From: Microvirga sp. 17 mud 1-3
GTDB taxonomy: Bacteria; Pseudomonadota; Alphaproteobacteria; Rhizobiales; Beijerinckiaceae
DNA: 64,000 nucleotides
Direction: 5' to 3'
Assembly: GCF_003151255.1 (NCBI RefSeq)
Contig: NZ_CP029481.1
Span: 3,348,001 to 3,412,000 of the forward strand
Shown one piece after another: positions 50,562 to 62,173 of the stretch. A program made the translations under genes and the position numbers. Numbering within the stretch: the first letter of the stretch is position 1; the number at the start of each line of letters is the position of its first letter. The notes beneath the pieces are model-generated. The model did not search any database, was not told the origin of the DNA, and worked only from the letters and a program-made list of their open reading frames with translations.

Positions 50562-52850
50562 TCAGCCGCCGATATTGTAGGCCGCGAGCGCCGCCATGTT
50601 GACAATGTCCGCATCCGTCGCGCCGAGAGACACGATCTGGACCGGCCTGTCGAGGCCAACCACCATGGGTCCCAGAACCATGGCGCCGCCGAGTTCCTGC
50701 AGCATCTTGGTCGAGATGGAGGCGGAGTGGAACGCCGGCATGACGAGCACGTTCGCCGGCCCGGTCAGGCGGCAGAACGGGTATTGCGCCATGACCTCCC
50801 GGTTGAGTGCCACATCGGCCGACATCTCGCCGTCATACTCGAAATCGAGCCGCATCCCGTCGAGGATTCGCACCGCCTCCTGGATCTTCTCGGCGCGCTC
50901 CGCCCGGGGATGACCGAAGGTGGAGAACGACAGCAGCGCAACCCGCGGCTCGTAGCCGAGGCGCCGGCCGACGCCCGCGGCCTCGATGGCAATCTCGGCC
51001 AGTTCCTGCGCGGTCGGCATCTCGTGGATGGCCGTATCGGCCACCAGAACCGTATGGCCCCGCGCCAGGCACAGCGAAATGCCGATGACCCGATGGCCGG
51101 GCTTCGCGTCGATCACCCGGCGCACGTCGGCAAGCGCCGTCGAATAGTTGCGCGTGGCGCCCGTCACCATCGCGTCGGCATCCCCCAACGCCACCATGGA
51201 GGCTGCGAAATGGTTGCGGTCCTGGTTAATCAGGCGCTGGCAGTCGCGGAACAGGAAGCCCTTGCGCTGCAGGCGTTCGTAGAGGAACTGCGCATAGGTG
51301 CTGTTGCGGTGGGACAGGCGCGCATTGTGGATCTCGATGCCCTCGCGGCCTTCGAGATCGATGCCGGCCTGCGCAGCTGTCGCCTGAATGCGGTCCTCGC
51401 GGCCGACGAGGATGGCCCGGCCGAGGCCCTGGTTGACGAAGGACAGGGCCGCGCGGATCACCTGCTCCTCCTCGCCCTCCGCGAAGACGACCCGCTTGGG
51501 GAAGCGGCGCACGCGCTCGAAGATGCGGTTAAGGGTTCCGGCGACTGGGTCACGCCGGGCGGAGAGCTGCGCTTTGTAGGCGCGCATGTCGACGATGGGG
51601 CGGCGGGCGACGCCCGTCTCCATGGCGGCCTGCGCCACCGCCTGCGGGATCGTGTGGATGAGCCGCGGGTCAAACGGGACCGGAATGATGTATTCGCGCC
51701 CGAAGCGCGGGCGTGCGCCCTGATAGGCGGCCGCCACCTCGTCGGGCACGTCCTCGCGGGCGAGATCCGCCAGGGCGCGGGCCGCTGCGATCTTCATCTC
51801 CATGTTGATGGTGGTCGCCTGCACGTCGAGGGCGCCCCGGAAGATGTAGGGGAAGCCCAGCACGTTGTTGACCTGGTTCGGGTAATCCGAGCGGCCGGTG
51901 GCGATGATCACGTCATCACGGATGCGCGCGACCTCTTCGGGCGTGATTTCCGGGTCTGGGTTCGCCATGGCGAAGATGATCGGGTTCTCGGCCATGGAGC
52001 GGATCATGTCGTCCGAGAAGGCTCCCTTGGCCGAAAGCCCGAACACCGCATCGGCCCCCTCCATGGCCTCCGCCAGGGTGCGGGCTTTCGTGTTCACCGC
52101 ATGGGCCGATTTCCACTGGTTCATGCCCTCGGTGCGGCCCTCGTAGATGACGCCCTTGGTGTCGCACAGAACGACATTCTGGGGCGCGAAGCCCATGGCC
52201 TTCAGAAGTTCCGTGCAGGCGATGCCAGCCGCGCCCGCGCCGTTCACCACGAGCTTGGTCTTCGCCATGTCGCGCCCGGTCAGATGAAGGGCGTTGATGA
52301 GCCCGGCCGCCGCGATGATCGCCGTGCCGTGCTGATCGTCATGGAAGACCGGGATGTCCATGAGCTCGCGCAGACGCTCCTCGACGATGAAGCATTCCGG
52401 CGCCTTGATGTCTTCCAGGTTGATGCCCCCGAACGAGGGGCCGAGATAGCGCACGCAGTTGATGAAGGCGTCCGGGTCCTCCGTGTCGACCTCCAGGTCG
52501 ATGGAATCCACGTCCGCGAAGCGCTTGAACAGGACGGACTTGCCCTCCATCACGGGCTTGGACGCAAGCGCCCCGAGATTGCCGAGTCCTAAGATCGCGG
52601 TGCCGTTCGAGATCACCGCCACCATGTTGGAGCGGGTGGTGTAGTCGAAGGCGAGCGAGGGATTTTCGGCAATCGCCTTCACGGGCACCGCGACGCCCGG
52701 CGAATAGGCCAGGGACAGGTCGCGCTGGGTCGCCATGGGCTTGGTCGGTACGATCTCCAGCTTCCCGGGCCGCCCCTGTGCGTGAAACTGGAGCGCCTCC
52801 TGATCCGTGAAGGTCGGTCGGCTGCGGCGGGGCGTGGACTGATCGGTCAT
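50562..52850 (-). CDS. maeB: NADP-dependent malic enzyme with C-terminal phosphotransacetylase-like domain
   Basis: This 762-residue enzyme decarboxylates malate to pyruvate, giving NADPH. The N-terminal malic domain (about 18-150: [34 protein letters not shown]) is followed by the nucleotide-binding domain with [13 protein letters not shown] and [13 protein letters not shown]. The C-terminal third (about 430-760) resembles phosphate acetyltransferase but usually acts as a regulatory acetyl-CoA sensor in such MaeB/TME proteins. This two-part layout is standard for alphaproteobacteria. Confidence 0.94.
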   Translation of the reverse strand: MTDQSTPRRSRPTFTDQEALQFHAQGRPGKLEIVPTKPMATQRDLSLAYSPGVAVPVKAIAENPSLAFDYTTRSNMVAVISNGTAILGLGNLGALASKPVMEGKSVLFKRFADVDSIDLEVDTEDPDAFINCVRYLGPSFGGINLEDIKAPECFIVEERLRELMDIPVFHDDQHGTAIIAAAGLINALHLTGRDMAKTKLVVNGAGAAGIACTELLKAMGFAPQNVVLCDTKGVIYEGRTEGMNQWKSAHAVNTKARTLAEAMEGADAVFGLSAKGAFSDDMIRSMAENPIIFAMANPDPEITPEEVARIRDDVIIATGRSDYPNQVNNVLGFPYIFRGALDVQATTINMEMKIAAARALADLAREDVPDEVAAAYQGARPRFGREYIIPVPFDPRLIHTIPQAVAQAAMETGVARRPIVDMRAYKAQLSARRDPVAGTLNRIFERVRRFPKRVVFAEGEEEQVIRAALSFVNQGLGRAILVGREDRIQATAAQAGIDLEGREGIEIHNARLSHRNSTYAQFLYERLQRKGFLFRDCQRLINQDRNHFAASMVALGDADAMVTGATRNYSTALADVRRVIDAKPGHRVIGISLCLARGHTVLVADTAIHEMPTAQELAEIAIEAAGVGRRLGYEPRVALLSFSTFGHPRAERAEKIQEAVRILDGMRLDFEYDGEMSADVALNREVMAQYPFCRLTGPANVLVMPAFHSASISTKMLQELGGAMVLGPMVVGLDRPVQIVSLGATDADIVNMAALAAYNIGG

Positions 52851-53003
52851 GTGTTTTTTCGCAGAGGGTTGCGGCGGGATGCTCCCGAGGGAGTCTGAGA
52901 CCTTAAGGCAAGGATGCGTCTCCCCTCAAGACTTGTGCACACCCTCTCCCCTGACCCTATGCCACGGGTGAAAGCCGTGGCGGGTTTTGCTAGGAAGGGC
53001 GGG

Positions 53004-55736
53004 ATGTCGACCCAAGCCCGCACCATCTCGCCCGACCGTCCCGAAACCGATGCGCCCGCCGCGGCCAAGCCCGCCGTGCAGGACGGTCGCGTCACGCCCA
53101 TGATGGCGCAGTATATCGAGATCAAGGCCGCCAATCCCGACAGTCTCCTGTTCTACCGGATGGGGGATTTCTACGAGCTGTTCTTCGAGGATGCTGAAGT
53201 CGCGAGCCAGGCGCTCGGGATCGTCCTCACCAAGCGCGGCAAGCACCAGGGGCAGGATATCCCCATGTGCGGCGTGCCCGTGGACCGGGCCGACGACTAC
53301 CTCCAGCGCCTGATCGGCCTTGGCTACCGGGTGGCGGTCTGCGAGCAGACCGAGGATCCGGCGGAGGCGAAGAAGCGCGGCGCCAAATCCGTGGTGCGAC
53401 GGGACGTGGTGCGCCTCGTCACCCCAGGCACGATCACCGAGGACCGCCTCCTGGATCCGGGCCGGGCGAACCTGTTCCTGGCGGTCGCACGGCGCCGGGT
53501 TTCGGAGCACGAATGGTGCTACGGTCTTGCGGCCGTGGACATCTCGACGGGCCGCTTCACCTTGAGCGAGACGGACGGGGCCGGCCTTTCGGCCGAGATC
53601 GCCCGCTTCGATCCCCGTGAGATCCTGGTGCCGGATTCGATCCATGACGATCCGGAACTCGCGCCCTTCTGGCGCGAGACGAAGATCGCCGTCACGCCCC
53701 TGCCGCGGGAGGGGCTCGACCCCGCCTCTGCGGAGCGGCGCCTGAAGGAATATTTCGGGGTCGCGACCCTCGATGCCTTCGGGTCCTTCGGGCGGGCCGA
53801 GATCGCGGCGGCGGGCTGCGCCCTTTTCTATGTGGAAAAGACCCAGATCGACAGCCGGCCGGTCCTCCATCCGCCTTCCCGCGGGGGGACGGGGGCGACG
53901 CTCGCCATCGACGCGGCGACTCGGGCCAATCTGGAACTCACCCGCACCCTTTCGGGAGAGCGGGCCGGGAGCCTGCTCGCCACCATCGACTGCACGGTGA
54001 CGCCGGGCGGCGCCAGGCTTCTGGGGGAGCGGCTCGCCGGCCCCCTTACGGACCCTGACGCCATCCACGACCGGCAGGATTCCGTCGCGGTTCTCCTGGA
54101 TGACGGGGCGCTGCGGGACCGCCTCCGGCGCATCCTCAAGCGCTCGCCCGACTTCGCCCGCGCCCTGTCGCGTCTCGGCCTCGGCCGCGGCGGGCCGCGG
54201 GACCTCGCCTGCGTTCGCGACGGCCTCCTGGCGGCGCGGGATCTCGGCCTCGAACTCGCCATCGCGCCCAACCTGTCCCGGGAGTTGGCGGAGGCGGCCC
54301 GAACGCTGCAATCCCTCGACACGAGCGTCGCCGACAGGCTCGCGGCCCTCCTGGCGGACGAATTGCCCCTCCTGAAGCGCGACGGCGGCTTCGTCCGCGC
54401 GGGCTATGCGCCCGACCTCGACGAACTGCGCGAGCTCCAGCAGGATTCCCGCCGTTTCATCGCGGCCCTCCAGGCCCGCTATGCGACCGAGACCGGCTGT
54501 CGGACCCTGCGGGTGAAGCACAACCACATGATCGGCTACTTCGTGGAAGTGCCGCAGAACGTGGGCGAGGACCTGCTCAAGGAGCCTTGGAAGGAGATCT
54601 TCGTCCATCGGCAGACCATGGCGGGCGCCATGCGGTTCTCCACCGTCGAGCTGGGAGAACTCGAATCGAAGATCGCCTCGGCGGCCGACCGGGCGCTCAA
54701 GATCGAGCTCGGGCTCTTCGAGGCGATGGCCCAGGACCTCGTCGCCCTGTCGGCCGACATTGCGGCCGCCGCGGAGGCTATGGCCGTGGTGGACGTGACG
54801 GCCGCCCTGGCGGATCTTGCCATGCGGCTCGACTGGACACGTCCCCTGGTCGACAGGAGCCTCGCGTTCCGGATCGTCGGCGGCCGCCATCCGGTGGTCG
54901 AGGCGGCGCTCCGGCGGGAGGGCCAGCCCTTCATCGCCAACGATTCCGACCTTTCGGGCAGCGAAGCCGGGCATATCCAGCTCATCACCGGCCCGAACAT
55001 GGGCGGCAAGTCGACCTATCTGCGCCAGAACGCGCTCATCGTGGTGCTCGCCCAGATGGGGGCCTTCGTGCCCGCGAAGGAGGCCCGGATCGGCATAGTG
55101 GACCGGCTGTTCTCCCGGGTCGGCGCCGCGGACGACCTGGCGCGCGGCCGCTCGACCTTCATGGTCGAGATGGTCGAGACCGCCGCCATCCTCAACCAGG
55201 CGACCTCCCACTCCCTGGTGATCCTCGACGAGATCGGGCGCGGCACCGCCACCTTCGACGGTCTCTCGATCGCCTGGGCGGCCATCGAGCATCTGCACGA
55301 GGCCAATCGCTGCCGCGCGCTCTTCGCGACCCATTTCCACGAGCTGACGGCCCTGGCCGAGCGGCTGCCCCGGGTCTCCAACGCCACCCTGAAGGTGACG
55401 GAATGGCATGGGGAGGTCGTCTTCCTGCACGAGGTCGTTCCCGGCGCGGCCGACCGGTCCTACGGCTTGCAGGTGGCCCGCCTCGCCGGCCTACCGGCGG
55501 CCGTGGTGGAGCGCGCAAGGGCGATCCTGAGCGAGCTCGAGCGCTCGGACCGGGAGCATCCCAAGAAGGCCCTGGTGGACGATCTGCCCCTCTTCGCCGT
55601 TGCGGCCCCGCGCCCGGAACCCGCGAAACCCGCGGCTCCCGATCCCCTGCGGCAGGCCCTCGAGGCTCTCGACCCGGACGAGATGACACCACGGGACGCG
55701 CTCGAAGCGCTCTATCGTCTCAAGGGCCAGCTCTGA
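53004..55736 (+). CDS. mutS: DNA mismatch repair protein MutS
   Basis: MutS recognises mismatches and short loops. The protein has 910 residues, slightly longer than E. coli MutS. The mismatch-binding Phe-x-Glu is in [10 protein letters not shown]. ATPase motifs are Walker [22 protein letters not shown] and Walker [16 protein letters not shown], then [12 protein letters not shown] 53004 with AGGAAGG upstream begins 33 residues before the conserved TPMMAQY block. The frame is open 30 codons earlier but without support. It is divergent from maeB. Confidence 0.96.
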   Translation: MSTQARTISPDRPETDAPAAAKPAVQDGRVTPMMAQYIEIKAANPDSLLFYRMGDFYELFFEDAEVASQALGIVLTKRGKHQGQDIPMCGVPVDRADDYLQRLIGLGYRVAVCEQTEDPAEAKKRGAKSVVRRDVVRLVTPGTITEDRLLDPGRANLFLAVARRRVSEHEWCYGLAAVDISTGRFTLSETDGAGLSAEIARFDPREILVPDSIHDDPELAPFWRETKIAVTPLPREGLDPASAERRLKEYFGVATLDAFGSFGRAEIAAAGCALFYVEKTQIDSRPVLHPPSRGGTGATLAIDAATRANLELTRTLSGERAGSLLATIDCTVTPGGARLLGERLAGPLTDPDAIHDRQDSVAVLLDDGALRDRLRRILKRSPDFARALSRLGLGRGGPRDLACVRDGLLAARDLGLELAIAPNLSRELAEAARTLQSLDTSVADRLAALLADELPLLKRDGGFVRAGYAPDLDELRELQQDSRRFIAALQARYATETGCRTLRVKHNHMIGYFVEVPQNVGEDLLKEPWKEIFVHRQTMAGAMRFSTVELGELESKIASAADRALKIELGLFEAMAQDLVALSADIAAAAEAMAVVDVTAALADLAMRLDWTRPLVDRSLAFRIVGGRHPVVEAALRREGQPFIANDSDLSGSEAGHIQLITGPNMGGKSTYLRQNALIVVLAQMGAFVPAKEARIGIVDRLFSRVGAADDLARGRSTFMVEMVETAAILNQATSHSLVILDEIGRGTATFDGLSIAWAAIEHLHEANRCRALFATHFHELTALAERLPRVSNATLKVTEWHGEVVFLHEVVPGAADRSYGLQVARLAGLPAAVVERARAILSELERSDREHPKKALVDDLPLFAVAAPRPEPAKPAAPDPLRQALEALDPDEMTPRDALEALYRLKGQL

Positions 55737-55806
55737 GCGGAAATGTAACTCTATCGCATTCAGGAAGATTGCGATAAGTTCGCCGGCTCACGGAGTCCGG
55801 GTTCCT

Positions 55807-57351
55807 ATGGTCATGCATGTCGCAACGGTCGCTTTCGAAGGAATCGAAGCGCGGACGGTCGATGTGCAGGTCCAGATTGCGGCCGGGAATGTCGCCTTCG
55901 CGGTTGTCGGGCTTCCGGACAAGGCCGTCGCGGAATCCCGCGAGCGGGTGCGCTCCGCCCTGATCGCCTCGGGCCTCGCCCTGCCGGCGAAGCGGATCGT
56001 CGTGAATCTCGCGCCCGCCGACCTGCCCAAGGAGGGCAGCCATTACGACCTGCCCATCGCGCTCGGCCTCATGGCCGCGATGGGGGCCATTCCGGCCGAT
56101 GCGCTCAACGGCTTCACGGTGCTGGGGGAGCTGGCCCTCGACGGGTCCATCACGTCGGTGGCCGGAGTGCTGCCCGCCGCCATGGCGGCGGTCGAGCGGC
56201 AGCACGGCCTGATCTGCCCGGCGGCCTGCGGCGCCGAGGCCGCCTGGGCGAGCCAGGACCTCGACATCCTGGCACCGGCCTCGCTCATCCAGCTCGCCAA
56301 CCACTTCAAGGGCAGCCAGGTGATGGCGCGGCCGAAACCGGCGATCATGCCGACCTCTGGCGCCATGCCGGACCTGCGCGACATCAAGGGGCAGGAGAGT
56401 GCCAAGCGCACCCTCGAGATCGCTGCCGCGGGCGCGCACAACCTGTTGATGTCCGGGCCGCCGGGGGCCGGCAAGTCTATGCTGGCCCAGCGCCTGCCCT
56501 CCATCCTGCCGCCTCTGGCGCCGCGGGAATTGCTGGAACTGTCGATGATCCAGTCCGTGGCCGGCCTGTTGGCCGAGGGGGCGCTCACGAACCGCCGCCC
56601 CTTCCGGGCGCCGCATCACTCGGCCTCCATGGCGGCCCTCGTGGGAGGCGGGCTGAACGCCCGGCCCGGCGAGGCGTCTCTTGCCCATCACGGCGTCCTG
56701 TTTCTCGACGAATTGCCCGAATTCCAGCCCCAGGTGCTCGATTCCTTGAGACAGCCCCTCGAGGCGGGCGAGATCCTGATCGCCCGTGCCAATCACCGGG
56801 TCACCTATCCGGCGCGCTTCCAGCTCGTCGCCGCCATGAATCCCTGCCGCTGCGGGCAGGCCACCGAACCGGGCTTCGTCTGCCGCCGCCAGCCGAACGA
56901 GCGCTGCATCGCCCAGTATCAGGCCAGGATCTCGGGGCCCCTGCTCGACCGGATCGACCTGGTCATCGACGTCCCGGCCGTGACCGCCGCCGACCTCATC
57001 CTGCCTCCGCCAGCCGAAGGCTCGGCCGAGGCGGCTGCCCGGGTCGCGCAGGCGCGGGAGCGGCAGGCGAAGCGTTACGCGGCCCTCGGACTTGAAGGCG
57101 TCACTACCAATGCGGCCTGCCCGCCGCCCGTGCTCGACGAGGTTGCGCAGCCGGATTCCGACGGGGCCACGCTGATCCGCGATGCCGCGAACGCCATGCG
57201 CCTCTCGGCCCGGGGCTTCCACCGGGTTCTCAAGGTGGCGCGGACCCTCGCGGATCTGGACGGCGAGGCCAAAGTCCGGCGCATCCATCTGGCCGAGGCC
57301 CTGTCCTACCGGGCTTCGGCGGACCGGCGCCCGACCGCGGCGCTGGCCTGA
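55807..57351 (+). CDS. comM: YifB/ComM family Mg-chelatase-like AAA ATPase
   Basis: This 514-residue protein has an N-terminal Lon-protease-like S5 domain (about 1-170, VVGLPDKAVAESRERVRSAL) and an AAA+ domain with Walker A GPPGAGKSM and Walker B VLFLDELPEF. A cysteine cluster (NPCRCG, CRRQPNERC) and a C-terminal helical region (SARGFHRVLKVARTLADLDG) follow. ComM drives branch migration during natural transformation in Vibrio; elsewhere its role is less clear. It follows mutS by 70 bases and may be co-transcribed. Confidence 0.92.
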   Translation: MVMHVATVAFEGIEARTVDVQVQIAAGNVAFAVVGLPDKAVAESRERVRSALIASGLALPAKRIVVNLAPADLPKEGSHYDLPIALGLMAAMGAIPADALNGFTVLGELALDGSITSVAGVLPAAMAAVERQHGLICPAACGAEAAWASQDLDILAPASLIQLANHFKGSQVMARPKPAIMPTSGAMPDLRDIKGQESAKRTLEIAAAGAHNLLMSGPPGAGKSMLAQRLPSILPPLAPRELLELSMIQSVAGLLAEGALTNRRPFRAPHHSASMAALVGGGLNARPGEASLAHHGVLFLDELPEFQPQVLDSLRQPLEAGEILIARANHRVTYPARFQLVAAMNPCRCGQATEPGFVCRRQPNERCIAQYQARISGPLLDRIDLVIDVPAVTAADLILPPPAEGSAEAAARVAQARERQAKRYAALGLEGVTTNAACPPPVLDEVAQPDSDGATLIRDAANAMRLSARGFHRVLKVARTLADLDGEAKVRRIHLAEALSYRASADRRPTAALA

Positions 57352-57552
57352 ACAATCGGAGGAAATTCGGCCCAGAGCCAGAATTCATCCCTGAGGAAAG
57401 ATGACGGAAATATTGCACGAGGCTTGATAAGTCTCTCTCGACCCTTGATCTTCCCTGTCACGAAACCGTTCGAAATGAGTCTTATGTCACAACGCAAGGG
57501 GCCCGATTCCTCCCGGGGTCCAACCCATACGGTTCAATCGAACGAGGTCACG

Positions 57553-58509
57553 ATGACGCCTTCCCGTCCGGACGAAGCGGCTCCGCTTCGGCTTGCCGTC
57601 CCGGCACCGCCTGCTCCCCTTTCGGAAATTCGGGCGAAGAGCATCGTCAAGTTCCTGCCGGGCCTCCGCCGGGCCGTGCGGGACCACGGCACCCTCGACC
57701 CCGTCCTCGGCCGGATCGGCTCCCTCGAAGTGCGCCTGGCGACCACCGACAAGGAGATCCGCCAAGCCCAGAAGCTTCGCTTCAAGATCTTTTTTCAGGA
57801 GATGGCAGCCGTTCCGGACGGGACGGCCCGGCTCTCCCGCCGCGACGTCGACGATTACGACGCCATCTGCGACCACCTGCTGGTGCTGGACCATGACGTG
57901 GAGGCCAAGCCCTTCCGCCCGGCCAAGCCGAAGGTGGTGGGCACCTATCGCCTGCTGCGGCAGGAGGTGGCGGACCGGCATCAAGGCTTCTACACGGCCG
58001 GGGAATACGACATCGCCCCGCTGATCGGGTCCCATCCGGGCCTGCGCTTCCTGGAACTCGGCCGCTCCTGCGTTCTCAAGCCCTACCGGAACAAGCGCAC
58101 GGTGGAGCTCCTCTGGCACGGGATCTGGGCTTACGTGCTGCATCACCGCATCGACGTGATGATCGGCTGCGCGAGCCTGGAGGGGACCGATCCCCACAAG
58201 CTCGCCCTGCCCCTGAGCTTCCTTCACCATTACGCCTCGGCGCCGCCGGAATGGCAGGCGAGCGCCCTGCCCGAGCGTTTCACCGCCATGGATATCCTGC
58301 CGAAGGAAGAGGTGGATCCCAAGGCGGCGCTCCATGCGCTGCCGCCCATGATCAAGGGCTACCTGCGCCTCGGCGCCAGCTTCGGGCGCGGGGCCGTGAT
58401 CGACCGCCAGTTCGGCACGACGGACGTGCTCGTGATCCTGCCGGTCTCGGCGATCAATCCCCGCTATATCGACCATTTCGGGCCGAGCGCGAACCGTCAC
58501 GCGAGCTGA
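57553..58509 (+). CDS. olsB: OlsB-like L-ornithine N(alpha)-acyltransferase
   Basis: This GNAT-like acyltransferase of 318 residues probably adds a 3-hydroxyacyl group from acyl carrier protein to ornithine, the first step of ornithine-lipid synthesis. Conserved blocks are EIRQAQKLRFKIFFQEM, CDHLLVLD, VVGTYRLLRQEVA, FLELGRSCVLKPYR and MIGCASLEGTDP. A proline/alanine-rich N-terminal stretch of about 50 residues is longer than in Sinorhizobium OlsB. The ATG at 57553 has GAGG upstream; earlier in-frame starts exist. Its end overlaps the convergent SDR gene by 13 bases. No olsA is next to it. Confidence 0.83.
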   Translation: MTPSRPDEAAPLRLAVPAPPAPLSEIRAKSIVKFLPGLRRAVRDHGTLDPVLGRIGSLEVRLATTDKEIRQAQKLRFKIFFQEMAAVPDGTARLSRRDVDDYDAICDHLLVLDHDVEAKPFRPAKPKVVGTYRLLRQEVADRHQGFYTAGEYDIAPLIGSHPGLRFLELGRSCVLKPYRNKRTVELLWHGIWAYVLHHRIDVMIGCASLEGTDPHKLALPLSFLHHYASAPPEWQASALPERFTAMDILPKEEVDPKAALHALPPMIKGYLRLGASFGRGAVIDRQFGTTDVLVILPVSAINPRYIDHFGPSANRHAS

Positions 58510-59369
58510 AACTCTCCCGCCGCATAAAGAGCGTCGAGCCCCTCCCGGTAGGTGGGGTAGCGCAGCCTTACGCTGAGTTCGCGCTTGATCAGCCCGTTGG
58601 CGATCCGCTTGTTCTCCGCATAGAAGCCGCGCGCTGCAGGGCTCAGATCCGCGTCCTCGAAGGGGATCTCGGCGGGAGGCTCCACGCCCGCGAGGGTGGC
58701 CGCATAGGTCACCACATCCTGCGGCGGAGACGGCTCGTCGTCCGCCACATTGTAGATCGCTCCACCCCGGGGACGCGCCAGGGAGGCGGCCAGGATCGCC
58801 GCGATATCGTCCACATGGATGCGGTTGAACACCTGCCCGGGCTTGACGATGCGCTGCGCCCGGCCCCGGGCGAGGTTGGCGAGCGCGTTGCGCTCTGGCC
58901 CGTAGATGCCCGCGAGGCGAAAAACCTGGACGGCCTGTCCGGTCTCGCGCCCCAGGCCGAGCCAAGCCTCCTCGGCCTCGTGCCGTCGCCGGGAGCCCGG
59001 GCTCTGCGGGTTCGCCGGCACAGTCTCGTCCGTCCAGGCCCCGCCCCGGTCGCCGTAAACTCCCGTCGTGGAAAGATAGCCCGTCCAGGCGGGGCTAGAG
59101 GCGCGAGCGAGCAGTGCCCGGACCCGGGCGAGGAGCGGGTCGCCTGTTTCCGAGGGGGGCGCGCTGACCAGGAGAGCGTCGGCGCTGCCGATCTCGGCCG
59201 CAATCTCCGCATCGCTCGCCTCATCGAGGGACAGGGCCGCAATCCCGTCCCGTCGCAGGCTCTGGGCCTTTCCAGCACTCCTGACCGTGCCGGCCACCCG
59301 GCTCCAGGGCAGGCCGGACCGGATGAAGGCCTGTGCCGTGTAGCCGAGACCGAAAACGAAAAGCTTCAT
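58497..59369 (-). CDS. NAD(P)-binding SDR-family epimerase-like protein (YeeZ-like)
   Basis: This 290-residue protein has an N-terminal nucleotide-binding fold ([15 protein letters not shown], with GLGYTA in place of a classical GxxGxxG), [13 protein letters not shown] and [14 protein letters not shown], which match YeeZ/YlbE-type extended SDR proteins. The substrate is not known. The ATG overlaps the queG stop by four bases (ATGA), so the two genes are translationally coupled. It is the last gene of the FzlA-like/queG/SDR unit. Confidence 0.82.
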   Translation of the reverse strand: MKLFVFGLGYTAQAFIRSGLPWSRVAGTVRSAGKAQSLRRDGIAALSLDEASDAEIAAEIGSADALLVSAPPSETGDPLLARVRALLARASSPAWTGYLSTTGVYGDRGGAWTDETVPANPQSPGSRRRHEAEEAWLGLGRETGQAVQVFRLAGIYGPERNALANLARGRAQRIVKPGQVFNRIHVDDIAAILAASLARPRGGAIYNVADDEPSPPQDVVTYAATLAGVEPPAEIPFEDADLSPAARGFYAENKRIANGLIKRELSVRLRYPTYREGLDALYAAGEFQLA

Positions 59370-60532
59370 GCGGGGACCTCTCCCGGTGCAAGCGCCCGCT
59401 CCCACTCGGCGCGGACATCCTCGTCCGCCTCGTGCTCCCGCCGTCCGGCGGCGTGGCGGGCCACCTCGTCAGGGGCAAGCCGCGACAGGGCCCAGACCGC
59501 CATGGCGCGCACCAGGGGTGAGGGATCGTCGAGGAGGCGCACGGCCTCCGCCGCAAGGCCCCGCTCACCCGAATTGCCGATGGCGATCAGCACGTTGCGG
59601 ACGAACCGGTCCCGGCCGGTCCGCTTGATCGGCGTGCCGGCGAACCGGGTCCGGAAGGCGGGATCGTCAAGACGAGCAAGTTCCGCGAGAGGCAGGGCCG
59701 CGAGATCGTCGCGCTGGGCGAGACGGGCCTCGCGGGCCGTCTGGGCAAACTTGTTCCAAGGGCAGACCGCGAGACAATCGTCGCAGCCGAAGATGCGGTT
59801 GCCGATCCCGGCGCGCAGGTCCTCGGGGATATGCTCCTTATGCTCGATGGTCAGGTAGGAGACGCAGCGGCGGGCATCGAGCCGGTAGGGCTCCGGGAAG
59901 GCGTTGGTCGGGCAGATGTCGAGGCAGCGCCGGCACGAGCCGCAATGGTCGCGCTCCGGCGCGTCGACGGGCAGTTCCGCCGTGGTGAAGATCGCCCCGA
60001 GAAAGAGCCAGTTGCCGAAATCCCGCGAGATGATGACCGTATGCTTGCCCTGCCAGCCGAGACCGGCGGCCTGGGCCAGAGGCTTCTCCATCACGGGCGC
60101 GGTATCCACGAACACCTTCACGTCGGCGCCGCCCTTCGCGGCCAGGAGGCCGGCCGCCTCCTTCAGCTTGCCCTTGATGACGTCGTGATAGTCGCGGTTG
60201 CGGGCATAGACCGAAATCGTGCCGCGATCCTTCAGGGTGAGCGCCGCAAGCGGATCCTCGGCAGGGCCGTAATTCAGCCCGAGGAGGATGACGCTGTGCA
60301 CCTCCGGCCAGAGGGTCCGCGGATCCGAGCGGCGTTCCGCCGTCTCGACCATCCAGTCCATGGCGCCGTGATAGCCCTCGGCCAGCCAGGCCTTGAGGCG
60401 CTCGGGCGCGAGCGGGATCGAATCCGGGCGGGCGACGCGGACCGTGTCGAAGCCGAGGGCCTGGGCCCTCTCGACAAAGGCGCGCTTGAGCGCCTCGCCC
60501 TCTAGAAGTCGAGGTTGTCGTAATGCTCCCAC
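59366..60532 (-). CDS. queG: Epoxyqueuosine reductase
   Basis: QueG reduces epoxyqueuosine to queuosine in tRNA, using cobalamin and two 4Fe-4S clusters. The protein has about 388 residues. The clusters are held by [12 protein letters not shown] and CDDCLAVCP. Also seen are [24 protein letters not shown], and [28 protein letters not shown]-like C-terminal tail follows. The likely start is GTG 60532, which lies inside the last codons of the upstream GST gene. No ATG is available after that gene's stop. The frame is open much further upstream but is a shadow of the GST. Confidence 0.92.
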   Translation of the reverse strand: MGALRQPRLLEGEALKRAFVERAQALGFDTVRVARPDSIPLAPERLKAWLAEGYHGAMDWMVETAERRSDPRTLWPEVHSVILLGLNYGPAEDPLAALTLKDRGTISVYARNRDYHDVIKGKLKEAAGLLAAKGGADVKVFVDTAPVMEKPLAQAAGLGWQGKHTVIISRDFGNWLFLGAIFTTAELPVDAPERDHCGSCRRCLDICPTNAFPEPYRLDARRCVSYLTIEHKEHIPEDLRAGIGNRIFGCDDCLAVCPWNKFAQTAREARLAQRDDLAALPLAELARLDDPAFRTRFAGTPIKRTGRDRFVRNVLIAIGNSGERGLAAEAVRLLDDPSPLVRAMAVWALSRLAPDEVARHAAGRREHEADEDVRAEWERALAPGEVPA

Positions 60533-61193
60533 GGATCCATTCCGGGCACCCGGTCCGCCAGGAGCGCGCGAAAGGACGGCCGGGACTTGATCCTGGCGTA
60601 CCAATGCTTCGCTGTTTCGTCCTCGTCCCATGGCACGTCGCCGAGATAATCCACAATCGACAGGTGAGCGGCCGCGGCCATATCCGCGTAGGTCAGATGG
60701 TGGCCCGCAAGCCAGTTCCGGGTGGCGATCAGGTACCCGATATATTTGAGGTGGTATCGCACATTGGCCCGCGCCGCGCGAATCGCGCCCATATCGGGCG
60801 GGCCGCCGCCCAATTCCGCCGGCATGAAGCGCTTGTAGATCTTCTCCGTCGCGACGTAGTCCGACACCTCCATATGGAATTTCGACAGGAACCAGTCCAG
60901 GAGGCGGCGAACCTCCACCCGCTGCTCCGCCCCCGCGGGAGGAAGCGGCGGTCCCCAAGGTCCCCGCCCCGGGTATCGTCCAGATATTCGGCGATCACCA
61001 GGGAGCCCGGGACCGCAAGGCCGTCATCGTCGATGAACAGGGGCAGGTTGCCGGCCGGGTTGATTTCGAGCAGCGGAACGCGCCGCTCCCAGGGCTTTTC
61101 CTCGATCAGCTCCGCTTCGACGCCCAATTCGGCTAGAATCAAGCGTACGAACCGCGAATGCGGACAAAAGGGATGATAATGGAGGATTGCCAT
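60502..61193 (-). pseudogene. GST-fold protein resembling FzlA, interrupted by a one-base frameshift
   Basis: The N-terminal thioredoxin-like half ([49 protein letters not shown]) and the C-terminal helical half ([45 protein letters not shown]) are both good but lie in different frames. They switch between about 60935 and 60972, a G-rich stretch. Adding one base restores a 230-residue protein, the length of Caulobacter FzlA, a GST-like FtsZ-binding division protein. The uppP/queG setting agrees with alphaproteobacterial fzlA loci as I recall them. A sequencing undercall is as likely as a true mutation. Confidence 0.7.
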
Positions 61194-61366
61194 GAACGTC
61201 TCAGACGCGAAACAGGCGGCGAGAATAAGGCCGTGCTTCGTTAAGGCTCGGTAAGGAATTTTGGTGAATCTCATAAGCTCTGCAAAGCGGGAATGCCGCG
61301 GTGCAAGATGCTTGACAGGCCAGGGCCGCCTCTCCCATGTGACGCCGCTCTTTAGGATTTCCAACG

Positions 61367-62164
61367 ATGTCGCAATTCATCGAGGCGCTGTTCCTGGGCC
61401 TCATCGAGGGCCTGACCGAGTTCCTGCCCGTGTCCTCGACCGGGCACCTCCTGCTTGTCGGGCACTTCCTCGGCTTCGAATCCACCGGCAAGACCTTCGA
61501 GGTGCTGATCCAGCTCGGCGCGATCCTGGCGATCCTGTCGGTCTACTTCAACCGGCTCTGGGCCATCGCCCGAGCGCTGCCCTACGACCCCGATGCCCGG
61601 CGCTTCGTGATCGGCGTCCTCATCGCGTTCCTGCCTGCCGCCCTCATCGGCGCAGCCCTGCACGGCTTCATCAAGGACGTGCTGTTCGATCCCTGGATCG
61701 TCTGCATGACCCTGATCGGCGGCGGCTTCGTGCTGCTGCTCGTAGACGCCATGCCGCTCTCGGCCGGATACCGGGACGCCACCAAGTTCCCCCTGCCCAT
61801 GTATCTCAAGATCGGCTTCCTCCAGTGCCTCGCCATGATCCCGGGCGTGTCGCGCTCGGGCGCCACCATCGTGGGCGCGATGCTGCTGGGGGCCGAGAAG
61901 CGCGCGGCGGCAGAGTTCTCCTTCTACCTCGCCATGCCCACCATGGCGGGCGCCTTCGCGTATGACCTGCTCAAGAACTACAAGATCCTCACGGCGAACG
62001 ATGCCTCGCTCATCGTGGTCGGCTTCGTGGCGGCGTTCTTCTCGGCGCTCCTCGTCGTGAAAACCTTCCTCGACTACATCTCCCGCCACGGCTTCGCGCC
62101 CTTCGCCTGGTGGCGGATCATCGTCGGCGCAGCCGGGCTCGCGGGCCTGATCGTGTTCGGCTAA
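61367..62164 (+). CDS. uppP: Undecaprenyl-diphosphatase
   Basis: UppP (BacA) recycles the lipid carrier of peptidoglycan synthesis by removing a phosphate from undecaprenyl diphosphate. The 265-residue membrane protein has about eight transmembrane segments. Both catalytic motifs are intact: [15 protein letters not shown] near the N-terminus and [10 protein letters not shown] in the second half. It diverges from the FzlA-like gene with a 173-base gap. A small hypothetical gene follows after nine bases. Over-expression of homologues gives bacitracin resistance. Confidence 0.95.
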   Translation: MSQFIEALFLGLIEGLTEFLPVSSTGHLLLVGHFLGFESTGKTFEVLIQLGAILAILSVYFNRLWAIARALPYDPDARRFVIGVLIAFLPAALIGAALHGFIKDVLFDPWIVCMTLIGGGFVLLLVDAMPLSAGYRDATKFPLPMYLKIGFLQCLAMIPGVSRSGATIVGAMLLGAEKRAAAEFSFYLAMPTMAGAFAYDLLKNYKILTANDASLIVVGFVAAFFSALLVVKTFLDYISRHGFAPFAWWRIIVGAAGLAGLIVFG

Positions 62165-62173
62165 AGGAACCGG

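Noticed and set aside
52926..55430. 834-codon frame antisense to mutS
   Set aside because: MutS on the opposite strand is certain, and this frame has no family resemblance.
57454..57490. Possible Pho box (two TGTCAC hexamers) upstream of olsB
   Set aside because: The hexamers are 29 bases apart rather than the 11 expected for PhoB repeats.
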